Shown here piece by piece: positions 18,090-26,986 of a stretch of 64,000 nt of DNA; the first letter of the stretch is position 1, and every line of letters starts with the position of its first letter. The translations under genes and the position numbers were made by a program. Origin of the DNA: Acinetobacter tianfuensis (GTDB lineage: Bacteria > Pseudomonadota > Gammaproteobacteria > Pseudomonadales > Moraxellaceae); the NCBI RefSeq assembly GCF_003611465.1, contig NZ_RAXV01000019.1, positions 1 to 64,000 of the forward strand, read 5' to 3'. The notes below the pieces were generated by a model that was not told where the DNA came from, searched no databases, and was given only the letters and a program-made list of their open reading frames with translations.

Positions 18090-19010
18090 ATGGCTCTACG
18101 TCACTTCCTCACTTTACGCGATTTATCGACTTTAGAACTTAACCAAATTTTGCAGCGCGCCATTGAACTGAAGCGCAAGCAGCACGACAACGAAGTTTTT
18201 CAGCCATTTGTTGGCAAAGTTATGGGCATGATTTTTGAAAAATCGAGCACACGTACACGCGTATCGTTTGAAGCTGGCATGACTCAGTTCGGCGGCAGCG
18301 CAATCTTCCTGTCATCTCGCGACACTCAGTTAGGCCGCGGTGAACCCATTGAAGATTCAGCTCGTGTAATATCAAGCATGCTTGATATCGTAATGATCCG
18401 CACTTTTGGTCATGACATAGTAGAACGCTTTGCTTCTTACTCTAAAGTTCCAGTCATCAATGCATTAACCGATGACCATCACCCTTGCCAACTGTTAGCT
18501 GATATGCAGACTTTTATTGAACATCGCGGTTCAATTGAAGGTAAAACCGTTGCTTGGATTGGTGACGGTAACAACATGTGCAACTCATACATTGAAGCTG
18601 CGCACATGTGGGGCTTTAAACTGAAAATTGCTGCGCCTAAAGGCTATGAGCCTCAAGAAAAGTTTCTCTCTGAATTTGCTCACTGCGTTGAGCTGGTTGA
18701 TTCTGCTGAAGATGCAGCTGTCAATGCTGACCTAATTGTTACTGACGTTTGGGCAAGCATGGGGCAAGAGGAAGAACAAAAAATCCGTGAAAAAGCATTT
18801 GCAGACTACCAAGTTAACGAACGCCTAATGGACCTTGCTCATTCAGACTGCTTATTTATGCACTGTTTACCAGCACACCGCGGCGAAGAAATTTCTGAAA
18901 ACCTTCTAGAGCATAAAAATGCTGTTGTTTGGGATGAAGCAGAAAACCGCTTACACGCTCAAAAAGCATTGGTAGAATTCTTAATTAACGAAAACCTTAA
19001 AAAAGACTAA
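18090..19010 (+). CDS. argF: Ornithine carbamoyltransferase
   Basis: Forms citrulline from ornithine and carbamoyl phosphate in arginine synthesis. The 306-residue length is normal. The carbamoyl-phosphate site [12 protein letters not shown] lies near residue 53, [11 protein letters not shown] (HPxQ motif) near 132, and the ornithine-binding [12 protein letters not shown] near 264. It is monocistronic with a GTGGAG site before the ATG and an intrinsic terminator after it. The other arginine gene in the window, argC, is 6 kb away. Confidence 0.97.
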   Translation: MALRHFLTLRDLSTLELNQILQRAIELKRKQHDNEVFQPFVGKVMGMIFEKSSTRTRVSFEAGMTQFGGSAIFLSSRDTQLGRGEPIEDSARVISSMLDIVMIRTFGHDIVERFASYSKVPVINALTDDHHPCQLLADMQTFIEHRGSIEGKTVAWIGDGNNMCNSYIEAAHMWGFKLKIAAPKGYEPQEKFLSEFAHCVELVDSAEDAAVNADLIVTDVWASMGQEEEQKIREKAFADYQVNERLMDLAHSDCLFMHCLPAHRGEEISENLLEHKNAVVWDEAENRLHAQKALVEFLINENLKKD

Positions 19011-19024
19011 GGTTTTCGTTGAAT

Positions 19025-19050
19025 AAAAAGCACCTTCGGGTGCTTTTTTT
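19025..19050 (+). terminator. Terminator of argF
   Basis: Stem AAAAGCACC / GGTGCTTTT with a TTCG tetraloop and T-run, 15 bp after argF. Confidence 0.9.
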
Positions 19051-19106
19051 CATGCTTCATCGCTATAATCAAAACATAATTTAAAATTTTGACAGTGATA
19101 ATCTTT

Positions 19107-19577
19107 ATGTATTTAAAAACTATTGGTGTATGCCTAACCACCATTTTAGGCTCCGCCCTTTGCCAAATTCAAGCATCCGAATTTGATCAATATTTACAAT
19201 CTAAACAGATTATTGATGCTCAATTTAAAATTCAGCAGCCTAAAGAACTTGATGAACTGCTCAGCGTTTTAAGTGCCGAAGATTCTAAAACTTTACCCTT
19301 AGAAATTGACAATAATACAATCATTGAACAGCTTAATTTATCTTCCCAAAAAACTGAATTAACAGGCATGATTATCACACCTGATTTTGCACAGTTTGAG
19401 CAAGATCTTGGATCTAAAGAAGTTCAGAAACTCATTAAGAAAAATTTAATACAGAACTGCCCTATTTTCTTTGAGCATGAATATCAGAAAAGAAATCCCT
19501 ATTTGGTCGAGTTCGATTTAAGTTCAGAGAAAAACCACTACAAACTTGAATTAAAGCAAAAAGATTGCGGTATTTAA
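19107..19577 (+). CDS. Exported hypothetical protein (156 aa)
   Basis: Not recognised. From the ATG at 19107 the protein begins with a signal peptide (MYLKTIGVCLTTILGSALCQIQA) and continues as an acidic, Gln/Leu-rich exported domain with two cysteines near the end (QNCPIFFEHEY and KQKDCGI) that could form a disulphide. The frame could also open at a TTG at 19089, but that start is poor. It lies 82 bp upstream of another unknown envelope protein in the same direction. Confidence 0.65.
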   Translation: MYLKTIGVCLTTILGSALCQIQASEFDQYLQSKQIIDAQFKIQQPKELDELLSVLSAEDSKTLPLEIDNNTIIEQLNLSSQKTELTGMIITPDFAQFEQDLGSKEVQKLIKKNLIQNCPIFFEHEYQKRNPYLVEFDLSSEKNHYKLELKQKDCGI

Positions 19578-19659
19578 TCATCGGCAAATATCCTATTTGC
19601 TATATGGATAGGCTTCTGCAACAATTCCTGAATATTTCAGAAGCCTGCTCACGATAATA

Positions 19660-20799
19660 ATGCATCATAAAAAACTTAAAATAAGTTTGGCCACCCTATT
19701 CCTCTTATTTATTTTTATTCAATTATTCCAATATAAACAATACCTTGATATCAAATTAGATTTATATTCAAGTTATGGAACCATGACCACAGAAAAGGTG
19801 CAGAAGATTTTTCTTCTGCCGCAACAAGCCCAAGCCAGTTATAAGGCCATCATTGCAATACCTGGACTGACTGCCACAATAGATAAATGTAGTTTTTTAC
19901 AGCTTCCTTGCTTGCATAGAAATTTCATCACTGTGCCCATTCAAGGCGCTGCAAATCCAGCCACTCACAGTATTGTTTTCCATATTCCTGAGTACCACCG
20001 ATGGCTGTATAAGCTCAGTAATTTCAACTACTCGCTACCAAAGTCTGATCCAAAAAATAATGCTCCCTCAGTTATGGAAGGCCAGCTAGTCATTCAGACT
20101 CCTTTTACTTATGGAGGAGGAAATATACTACAACAGGCAATATCTATTGGCACAGCTTACGAAGGCCTACTCGGAACTCTAAGCTTCAGTAAACAAGGCT
20201 ATGAAACACAACAACATATTGATGCTGACTTAATCGACAACGGCCAGCCTACACCTTATCAATTTGCCCGTCATCACCGTTATCTTGGTTATATGCAAAA
20301 CAGTGGCATTCGACAGATAGATAATGTTCAAAGCAGTGACCATAACGCTGAATTAAAACACCGCATTCCAAATGTGGACGAAGTCTATGAGGCACAAAAA
20401 GATACAGCTCAGCTGGATCAGTTGCATTTTGAAAATTATGTCATTCGCGCCAAACTTAAAGATGTAAGCACGTGCAAGGAATATCCAAGTTTTGAATACA
20501 ACATATTCTATATTAATGGAAAACTAGTGCGCTATGAATCAACACAAACAGATCAAACTAATTGCAAAACACACTATATAAGCCTTAGTCGCTTTGAAAA
20601 TGGAAGTATCGACACATTTAGACACAGTATATACAACAACAAAAGCAACCAAATGCATTATGCAGAATGGCATTATCTGTGCCCTGTCAAAAGGTATTCT
20701 GTATTAGGTCAATGTGTACTTCCAAAGCCGAATGATCAAGAGATTCAAAGTATTGAAGCGGATATTCATCGCATTGTGAAATGGTTTGAACCTGTATAA
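19660..20799 (+). CDS. Membrane-anchored hypothetical protein (379 aa)
   Basis: Not recognised. A short basic N-terminus (MHHKKLK) is followed by one hydrophobic helix (ISLATLFLLFIFIQLF), so most of the protein should be periplasmic. The rest has paired cysteines (KCSFLQLPC; TCKEY with TNCKTH; LCPVKRYSVLGQC) suggesting disulphides in an oxidising compartment. No repeat or catalytic motif was seen. A 9-bp hairpin (19610-19646) lies just before the gene. It may form a unit with the exported gene upstream. The downstream YnfA gene is convergent. Confidence 0.65.
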   Translation: MHHKKLKISLATLFLLFIFIQLFQYKQYLDIKLDLYSSYGTMTTEKVQKIFLLPQQAQASYKAIIAIPGLTATIDKCSFLQLPCLHRNFITVPIQGAANPATHSIVFHIPEYHRWLYKLSNFNYSLPKSDPKNNAPSVMEGQLVIQTPFTYGGGNILQQAISIGTAYEGLLGTLSFSKQGYETQQHIDADLIDNGQPTPYQFARHHRYLGYMQNSGIRQIDNVQSSDHNAELKHRIPNVDEVYEAQKDTAQLDQLHFENYVIRAKLKDVSTCKEYPSFEYNIFYINGKLVRYESTQTDQTNCKTHYISLSRFENGSIDTFRHSIYNNKSNQMHYAEWHYLCPVKRYSVLGQCVLPKPNDQEIQSIEADIHRIVKWFEPV

Positions 20800-20840
20800 A
20801 TACATTCAAAGCAACCATTCACGACGAAGTTAAAAAATGT

Positions 20841-21194
20841 CTAGCGAATTACTCCCTGCGGCTGCAGTATAATTAATGCAGCTCCAATAAGCACAACCGC
20901 ACCGCCAGCCAAATCCCAACGGCTCAGACTGACTTGATCGACATAACGCAGCCATAACAGCGCTGTAAAAATATAAATACCGCCATACGCCGCATAAATA
21001 CGCCCAGATGCAGCAGGATGCAAGGTCAACAGCCAAACAAATGCCCCTAAAGCCAGTACTGTAGGCACCCACAGCCACTGACTTCGTCCTTGATTCAAAA
21101 TAAGATAAGGAAAATAGCATCCTAAAATTTCCATCACCGCAGTAACTAAAAATAAAAAGAATGTCGTCAATACTTTAGTGAACGGCAGATCCAA
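20841..21194 (-). CDS. YnfA family (UPF0060) membrane protein
   Basis: A 117-residue integral membrane protein with four hydrophobic helices, matching the YnfA/UPF0060 family: [21 protein letters not shown] with the conserved E-x-x-G-C-Y, then [26 protein letters not shown], the family's best-conserved block, and the last helix ([14 protein letters not shown]). YnfA resembles SMR exporters in size and fold, but its transport role is not settled. It is convergent with the preceding gene and lies downstream of the clpA terminator. Confidence 0.92.
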   Translation of the reverse strand: MDLPFTKVLTTFFLFLVTAVMEILGCYFPYLILNQGRSQWLWVPTVLALGAFVWLLTLHPAASGRIYAAYGGIYIFTALLWLRYVDQVSLSRWDLAGGAVVLIGAALIILQPQGVIR

Positions 21195-21249
21195 AATTTT
21201 TAACCTTCTAAATGAGTGTAATGCAAAAAATTAAACAGACTGATACAAA

Positions 21250-21273
21250 ATAACCCGTGAAAACACGGGTTAT
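21250..21273 (-). terminator. Terminator of clpA
   Basis: Perfect 10-bp stem (ATAACCCGTG / CACGGGTTAT) with an AAAA loop; on the minus strand it leads into TTTTG. It lies 20 bp past the clpA stop. Confidence 0.8.
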
Positions 21274-21292
21274 AGTGATTGTTGTAACGATA

Positions 21293-23569
21293 TTAAGCTG
21301 GCTCAGCAGTTTGGTCTTCAAAAACCTCTAATTTCAAACCAATTGCCTTTCCATTTTCCTTCTTCACAGATACGGCAACATTGCCGCCATGCTCGGCCAA
21401 CTCACCAAACAGGATCATTTCAGCCAGCGGTTTCTTCAAATGCTCTTGAATTAAACGCTGCATTGGACGTGCGCCCATCAGGCGGTCATAGCCATTTTCT
21501 GCCATCCACTCACGGGCATCCTGATCCACTTCCAGCAATACCTTTTTATCATCAAGCTGTGCTTGCAGTTCAGTTAAGAACTTATCCACCACATTTTCAA
21601 TGACGGTTGTAGGTAAGGCTTTAAACTGAATAACGCTGTCTAAACGGTTACGGAATTCAGGCGAGAAAGCTTTTTTCATTGCATCCTGATTATCACGGCT
21701 ATTGTCTTGATCCATGAAACCAATACTGACACGTGAAATGCTTTCCGCACCGATATTCGTCGTAAGAACCAGAACCACATTGCGGAAGTCCGACTTACGT
21801 CCATTGTTATCCGTCAAAGCGCCATGATCCATAATTTGCAGCAGCAAGTTAAAAACATCTGGATGCGCTTTTTCAATCTCATCCAGCAGCAATACACAAT
21901 GCGGATTTTTATGAATTGCATCCGTCAGTAAACCGCCCTGATCAAAACCGACATAGCCTGGAGGTGCGCCAATTAAGCGAGATACGGCATGACGCTCCAT
22001 ATATTCAGACATATCAAAGCGGATCAGCTCAACACCTAACAGCTTGGCTAACTGTTTAGTAACTTCTGTTTTACCTACACCTGTAGGCCCCGCAAAGACA
22101 AAACTGCCAACAGGCTTATCTGGTGACTTCAAACCGGCACGTGACAGTTTAATCGCCGAAGATAATGCTTCAATTGCTTCATCTTGACCAAATACCACAC
22201 GCTTAAGGTCTCGCTCCAAATGCTCAAGCACAGACTTGTCATCTTTAGAAACTGTTTTAGGCGGAATACGGGCAATTTTAGAAACAATATCTTCAATATT
22301 TTCCACAGTAATTGCCGTATCGTCTTGTTCAGCTTTCAGACGGCGCTGCGCACCAGCCTCATCAATCACATCAATAGCTTTATCTGGCAAGAAACGGTCA
22401 TTAATGAATTTAGCAGAAAGTTCCACAGCAGAAACTAAAGCCTGATCATCATATTTCACATGGTGAAATTCTTCAAATTTCGACTTCAGACCGCGCAAAA
22501 TATCAATCGTTTCTGAGATTGATGGTTCATTTACATCAACTTTCTGGAAACGGCGGGACAAAGCATGATCTTTTTCAAAAACTTGACGATATTCTTGAAA
22601 AGTTGTCGAACCGATACAGCGCAGAGAACCATTTGCGAGCGCTGGCTTAATTAAATTTGATGCATCCATCGTACTGCCCATGCTTGAGCCAGCACCAATA
22701 ATCATATGGATTTCATCAATAAACAGCACTGCTTCTGGTTTTTTCTTCAATGCATTTAAAAGCTGCTTTAAACGTTTCTCGAAATCACCGCGGTATTTTG
22801 TACCCGCCACCAATGCGCCAATATCCAAACTGAATACTTCGGCATTTTCAAGCGGCTTCGGCGCTTTTCCATTCACAATCAGCCATGCCAAGCCTTCTGC
22901 AATAGACGTTTTACCGACACCCGGATCCCCGACCAAAAGCGGGTTATTTTTACGGCGGCGGCAAAGAATTTGTGCAGTGCGCTCAATTTCTTTTTCACGG
23001 CCAATCAGCGGATCTGTTTTTCCTTTTTGCGCCTCAACATTCAGGTTAGTCGTATAAAGCTCTAAAGGGCCAGCATTTGCAGATGATGATGCTTCACCAT
23101 CCAGCTCTTCTATTTCTTCTTCTGGCTGCGCATCATCTTTACGCGTACCGTGTGAAAGATACTGAGTCAGTGTTAAACGGTTAATTTGATGACGTTTCAG
23201 CAAATATACAGCGAACGAGTCACGCTCAGAGTACATTGCAACTAAAATATCTGCCCCTTCAACAGTACGGTCACCGCCGCTCGACTGCACATGAAAAATT
23301 GCGCGCTGTAAAATTCGGTCGAAACTTTCTGTTGGATGCGGCGCTTGGTCGTTGTTTTCACCCAACTTAGGTGTATGCTGTTCAACGTATTCTTCTAACT
23401 CTTTACGAAGCACAATGATGTCTGCACCGCAAGCTTTGAGCGCATTCACAGCAGAGTCGTTATCGAGTAAAGCCAATAATAAATGTTCTACCGTCAGAAA
23501 CTCATGTCTCTTTTGACGAGCCATGCTGACAGCCAAACGTAATGATACTTCTAATTGACGACTGAGCAT
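21293..23569 (-). CDS. clpA: ATP-dependent Clp protease ATP-binding subunit ClpA
   Basis: Hexameric AAA+ unfoldase that feeds substrates to ClpP. The 758-residue protein has the double Clp N-domain (about 1-140), the first AAA domain (Walker A GDPGVGKTS near 215, Walker B LFIDEIHMI) and the second (GPTGVGKTE near 495, LLLDEIEKAHPDV). The ClpP-docking loop IGFMDQDNS is present (IGL in E. coli), which separates ClpA from ClpB. An acidic linker (QPEEEIEELDGEASS) lies near residue 150. It follows clpS by 9 bp and forms the standard clpS-clpA operon. Confidence 0.97.
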   Translation of the reverse strand: MLSRQLEVSLRLAVSMARQKRHEFLTVEHLLLALLDNDSAVNALKACGADIIVLRKELEEYVEQHTPKLGENNDQAPHPTESFDRILQRAIFHVQSSGGDRTVEGADILVAMYSERDSFAVYLLKRHQINRLTLTQYLSHGTRKDDAQPEEEIEELDGEASSSANAGPLELYTTNLNVEAQKGKTDPLIGREKEIERTAQILCRRRKNNPLLVGDPGVGKTSIAEGLAWLIVNGKAPKPLENAEVFSLDIGALVAGTKYRGDFEKRLKQLLNALKKKPEAVLFIDEIHMIIGAGSSMGSTMDASNLIKPALANGSLRCIGSTTFQEYRQVFEKDHALSRRFQKVDVNEPSISETIDILRGLKSKFEEFHHVKYDDQALVSAVELSAKFINDRFLPDKAIDVIDEAGAQRRLKAEQDDTAITVENIEDIVSKIARIPPKTVSKDDKSVLEHLERDLKRVVFGQDEAIEALSSAIKLSRAGLKSPDKPVGSFVFAGPTGVGKTEVTKQLAKLLGVELIRFDMSEYMERHAVSRLIGAPPGYVGFDQGGLLTDAIHKNPHCVLLLDEIEKAHPDVFNLLLQIMDHGALTDNNGRKSDFRNVVLVLTTNIGAESISRVSIGFMDQDNSRDNQDAMKKAFSPEFRNRLDSVIQFKALPTTVIENVVDKFLTELQAQLDDKKVLLEVDQDAREWMAENGYDRLMGARPMQRLIQEHLKKPLAEMILFGELAEHGGNVAVSVKKENGKAIGLKLEVFEDQTAEPA

Positions 23570-23578
23570 GTAATCCCC

Positions 23579-23995
23579 TTAATCTTTTGGCTCAATCTGA
23601 CAAAGCAATGGATGACCTTGTGACCGAGCATAATTATTGACTTGGTTCGCTTTTGTCTCCGCGATGTCCCGCGGGTAAACACCTGCAACACCCTTTCCTT
23701 CATAATGTACAGTTAGCATTACTTGAGTAGCTTGGTCAAGATTCATTGCAAAGTATTGTTGTAAAATTTCAATAACAAAGTCCATTGGCGTGTAGTCATC
23801 GTTCATTAAAACGACAGCATACATAGGCGGACGCTTGAATTGAGGCGGAGCAGTCATCACTGCGGCATCCGAACCGCCTTCCTCATGAGATTCATCACCG
23901 CTTAGACGCGGGCTGATATGCCAGTCAACCAACCCAGTTTGATGAAAAGAGTCTTTAATACTTGAGAGACTGATTTGAGGTTTATTGCTTCGCAT
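23579..23995 (-). CDS. clpS: ClpA adaptor protein ClpS
   Basis: Adaptor that delivers N-degron substrates to ClpA. The core (about the last 85 residues) is typical: [20 protein letters not shown] with the N-degron-binding NDD-YT and Met residues, the [20 protein letters not shown] segment and the final [12 protein letters not shown]. The N-terminal extension is longer than in E. coli ClpS, about 55 residues before the core. The start is uncertain: ATG at 23995 is given, but a GTG at 24010 would add five residues. It lies directly upstream of clpA. Confidence 0.93.
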   Translation of the reverse strand: MRSNKPQISLSSIKDSFHQTGLVDWHISPRLSGDESHEEGGSDAAVMTAPPQFKRPPMYAVVLMNDDYTPMDFVIEILQQYFAMNLDQATQVMLTVHYEGKGVAGVYPRDIAETKANQVNNYARSQGHPLLCQIEPKD

Positions 23996-24013
23996 ATAGT
24001 TTGTTTTCACAGT

Positions 24014-24760
24014 TTAATTTGCATTTGCTTCAGCTTGTGGAATTTCTGAAAGAAATGCGGATTGATTTTCTACAGGCTGTCCTTTAGACCAGCTGAATCT
24101 GCGGACAACTGGCGTCGCAGGCCCATTTAAACGAACTTCAATAAAGTTAGGCGTAAAGCCTTTTGGCATTGTCCAGCGGCCTGTTAAACGCTCATTGTTT
24201 TCAAAATTGAAGTTTTTATCATCCATCGGCACAGTCATGACTTCAGTACCTTGGATTAAACGCATTTCAACCGTACCAGACGCATTGCGCTTTCCAGGAT
24301 TAACTTGCATTAAATCCAGCTGGTATTCAAAGGCATTATCAGGCAGCGGTTTAATTGCTAAATGCTGTACCGCCAATGCTATACCGCCGCGCTGACGCAG
24401 CACTTCTCGGTACAGCACACCTAAATTTTCAGACTGTTCTTGTTCATCACGCGCTTTATTTACAGCCAAATACAGGTCATTTGAGTTGCTGACCGCCACA
24501 TCACGCTCTTGCACGGCTGTGTTCAGCGATTTATGCATCGCTGCCAATTCAGTTTTTTGCTTTTGCACAACTTCTACCAGCTGTTCAGCATCAGCATCAT
24601 AGCCGACCACTGTCAGCCCTTGCCGATGACCGACAGAATAGCCCAGCAAACCGCTGCTGACCGCAATAACCGCAGCGCCAATCGCCAAAGACATATTGGT
24701 TTGTAAAAACGTTTTTTTGCTGTCTGACGTGATATTTGAGTCTGAATTCGGCATCGCCAT
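24014..24760 (-). CDS. DUF6776-type membrane-anchored coiled-coil protein
   Basis: A 248-residue protein with one N-terminal membrane helix (SLAIGAAVIAVSSGLLGYSVG) after a short cytoplasmic tail, a predicted coiled coil (about residues 60-115, AEQLVEVVQKQKTELAAMH and after), and a beta-rich C-terminal domain (residues 125-235, with GRWTMPKGFTPNFIEVRL). This layout matches the proteobacterial DUF6776 family as I remember it; its role is unknown. It abuts clpS on the same strand, so it may be co-transcribed, although that does not imply a shared function. Confidence 0.72.
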   Translation of the reverse strand: MAMPNSDSNITSDSKKTFLQTNMSLAIGAAVIAVSSGLLGYSVGHRQGLTVVGYDADAEQLVEVVQKQKTELAAMHKSLNTAVQERDVAVSNSNDLYLAVNKARDEQEQSENLGVLYREVLRQRGGIALAVQHLAIKPLPDNAFEYQLDLMQVNPGKRNASGTVEMRLIQGTEVMTVPMDDKNFNFENNERLTGRWTMPKGFTPNFIEVRLNGPATPVVRRFSWSKGQPVENQSAFLSEIPQAEANAN

Positions 24761-24831
24761 CTCTTATTTGATTTATTCAAGACACACATTTAAATCGAAA
24801 TCTAAATGTGTGTGAAGCTCTAATACGTTTC

Positions 24832-25884
24832 TTATGGTAATAAACCGATGCCTTGCAAACCAGCATCTTCGGCAAAACTGAACATCAAGTTCATATTTTG
24901 CACAGCTTGGCCTGCAGCACCTTTTACTAAGTTGTCTTGTGCTGCAAGAATCACCAGTTTTTTAGGCTGAGGCTTGTACAAAGCAATGCGTAATTGATTT
25001 GCGCCGCGCACAGAACGTGTTTCCGGTGAGCTGCCTGCAGGCATAACATCTACAAAAGTTTCATTTGCATAGAATTGCTCATAAAGCGACTGTAAATCCG
25101 CTTCTGCGCCTGCATCAGTTAAATCGATATAAATCGTGCTGAGCATACCGCGAATCATCGGCACTAAGTGCGGAACGAATAAGATTTCGTTAAACACACC
25201 TTTTTGACCTGAAATATTTTCAAGCGCTTCTACAATTTCAGGATGATGGCGATGGCCTGCAACACCATAAGCTTTAAAGTTGTCTGCATTTTCAGAATAA
25301 ATCATGCCAAGGCTTGCTTTACGGCCAGCACCTGAAACACCTGATTTTGCATCAATGATAATGCTTTCAGGTTTCACTAATGCGTCAGCTTTTAAAACTG
25401 GCGCCAAACCCAGCTGTACAGTTGTCGGGTAACAGCCTGGGTTGCCAATCACTGCAGCTTGTTGAATTTTGTCACGGTTTAATTCGGATAAACCATAAAC
25501 TGAATCTTTTAAAATTTCAGGACATGCATGCTGCATGCCATACCATTTTTCAAACTGTTCAAGGTCTTGTAAACGGAAATCTGCCGCCAAATCAATCACT
25601 TTTGTATTTGCAGCAACCAATTCTTCTGCGTGTTTCATTGCAACACCATGCGGTGTGGCAAAGAATACAACATCACATTGTTTTAATTCATCTATATTTA
25701 GGTCTGAATAGCAAAGGTCTGTATGTCCGCGCAGGCTTGGGAACATATCATCTACACGGCGTCCATTTTCAGTACGCGAAGTTAATACTTTCACTTCCGC
25801 ATTTGGGTGTCGCAGTAAAATACGCAGTAATTCAACACCTGTATAACCTGTACCGCCGACAATACCTACTGAAATCACGCTCAT
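24832..25884 (-). CDS. argC: N-acetyl-gamma-glutamyl-phosphate reductase
   Basis: NADPH-dependent reduction of N-acetylglutamyl phosphate to the semialdehyde, third step of arginine synthesis. The 350-residue protein has the NADP-binding [17 protein letters not shown] near residue 7 and the catalytic cysteine in [13 protein letters not shown] near 145-157, plus [11 protein letters not shown] near 218 for the active-site His. It has no operon partner here; the gene after it on the same strand is separated by a long divergence in function. argF is 6 kb upstream. Confidence 0.97.
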   Translation of the reverse strand: MSVISVGIVGGTGYTGVELLRILLRHPNAEVKVLTSRTENGRRVDDMFPSLRGHTDLCYSDLNIDELKQCDVVFFATPHGVAMKHAEELVAANTKVIDLAADFRLQDLEQFEKWYGMQHACPEILKDSVYGLSELNRDKIQQAAVIGNPGCYPTTVQLGLAPVLKADALVKPESIIIDAKSGVSGAGRKASLGMIYSENADNFKAYGVAGHRHHPEIVEALENISGQKGVFNEILFVPHLVPMIRGMLSTIYIDLTDAGAEADLQSLYEQFYANETFVDVMPAGSSPETRSVRGANQLRIALYKPQPKKLVILAAQDNLVKGAAGQAVQNMNLMFSFAEDAGLQGIGLLP

Positions 25885-25981
25885 TACCTCTATTCAAAGT
25901 ATCCATTTGATGACTGCGTAGTATGACAGGAAGTTATGGCTTTCTAAACTGTTTTGCCGAGCTATTGGCTGAATTTTATCA

Positions 25982-26011
25982 TTTTACCTTGGCTTAAAAG
26001 CCAAGGTAAAA
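25982..26011. terminator. Strong hairpin after the YaiO-like gene
   Basis: Perfect 14-bp inverted repeat (TTTTACCTTGGCTT / AAGCCAAGGTAAAA) with a 2-base spacer, 21 bp beyond the YaiO-like stop. The flanking A/T-rich arms fit an intrinsic terminator for the glycosyltransferase unit. Confidence 0.75.
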
Positions 26012-26032
26012 CTAACACTGCTTTTAGCTTCG

Positions 26033-26986
26033 TTAAAACTTAAGCACCCATTCGCCCATCAAATATCGATAGCTATAGTCAGCGCCATAATATGAAGCAC
26101 TATTACTATAACCGGCATTCAAGCGTATAAATTGGTTTTGATGGATCGGACTCTGTATATTCAGTTCCAGCAGTTTTGTCGATTGACTCGGCACATCGGC
26201 TACTTTTTCACGGCCATAACCTGCTGTCAGCCCTGCGGTCCAGCCACTAAATCTTTTACGCCAACCGATAGCGAGCATACTCTCTTCATAATCCTTAGGG
26301 TTAAAATACAAGCCAGCAACATCATCAGCATCACTTCGATACATACGATATCGCGCCTGCAACGTTAAACCTCTCTCCAGCGATGGCTGATAAATCAATT
26401 TTAAGCGGCCATGATCACGGCGGTTATCATCTGAAAACAGCTGCGCGGCTGCCAAACCGACGACTGTAACATGCGGCCCTATTTGCTGATCAACAGCGCC
26501 GCCCAAGTATGTAAAATGAATACCCTGCTCTAAAGCGGGCCGAGTTTCGACCCAGTCTCGATTAGCAAATACTTCTATAGCAGTACTTTTGCTTAAAGGT
26601 TGACGATAGCTTCCATCAAAGGCCGCTAAAGTATGATCATTTTGTTCAAATATCCCAGCTTCCAACGTCCAGCCATTTGCCGTTGCAGCTTCAACATTTT
26701 TAGCAATCAGCGATACCTTATAGGCATCACTCTGCCAATCATCAATTTTATAATTATAAGCACTGAAACGCGCCCCCAAATAATCATTTGCGTTGTCATA
26801 TTGAGGAAAAATTTCTGCTGATAGTTTTTTTGTTTCGAAGCCTTCACTATCACGGCTAATGAAAAATTCTGTACCAGCTGCCCAGTCTGACGGCTGCTTT
26901 GCTGGCAACTCATCTGCCTGCGCATAGGCAGAAAGCACACACACAAAACACAATGAGAAACCAAAATTGACGTTGCTCGATTTCAT
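26033..26986 (-). CDS. YaiO family outer-membrane beta-barrel protein
   Basis: A 317-residue exported protein: signal peptide (start MKSSNVNFGF, cleavage near AYA-QA), then repeated amphipathic beta strands with alternating aromatic residues (LGARFSAYNYKI, LTLQARYRMYRS, WTAGLTAGYGREKV, FIRLNAGYSNSASYYGADYSYRYLMGEWVLKF), ending in Phe as outer-membrane barrels do. This fits YaiO-type barrels. Its ATG overlaps the stop of the upstream glycosyltransferase by the ATGA pattern, so translation is coupled. It may export or anchor the polymer made by that enzyme, by analogy with PgaA-like porins; this is inference. Confidence 0.78.
   Translation of the reverse strand: MKSSNVNFGFSLCFVCVLSAYAQADELPAKQPSDWAAGTEFFISRDSEGFETKKLSAEIFPQYDNANDYLGARFSAYNYKIDDWQSDAYKVSLIAKNVEAATANGWTLEAGIFEQNDHTLAAFDGSYRQPLSKSTAIEVFANRDWVETRPALEQGIHFTYLGGAVDQQIGPHVTVVGLAAAQLFSDDNRRDHGRLKLIYQPSLERGLTLQARYRMYRSDADDVAGLYFNPKDYEESMLAIGWRKRFSGWTAGLTAGYGREKVADVPSQSTKLLELNIQSPIHQNQFIRLNAGYSNSASYYGADYSYRYLMGEWVLKF

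Noticed and set aside
19610..19646. 9-bp hairpin (AGGCTTCTG / CAGAAGCCT) as a terminator or riboswitch
   Set aside because: The loop is long (19 bases) and there is no T-run or conserved leader. It may be a simple structure; no function could be supported.
20830..21120. 96-residue minus-strand frame overlapping the YnfA gene
   Set aside because: It is the shadow of the YnfA gene in another frame; the YnfA frame has four clear membrane helices and family motifs.
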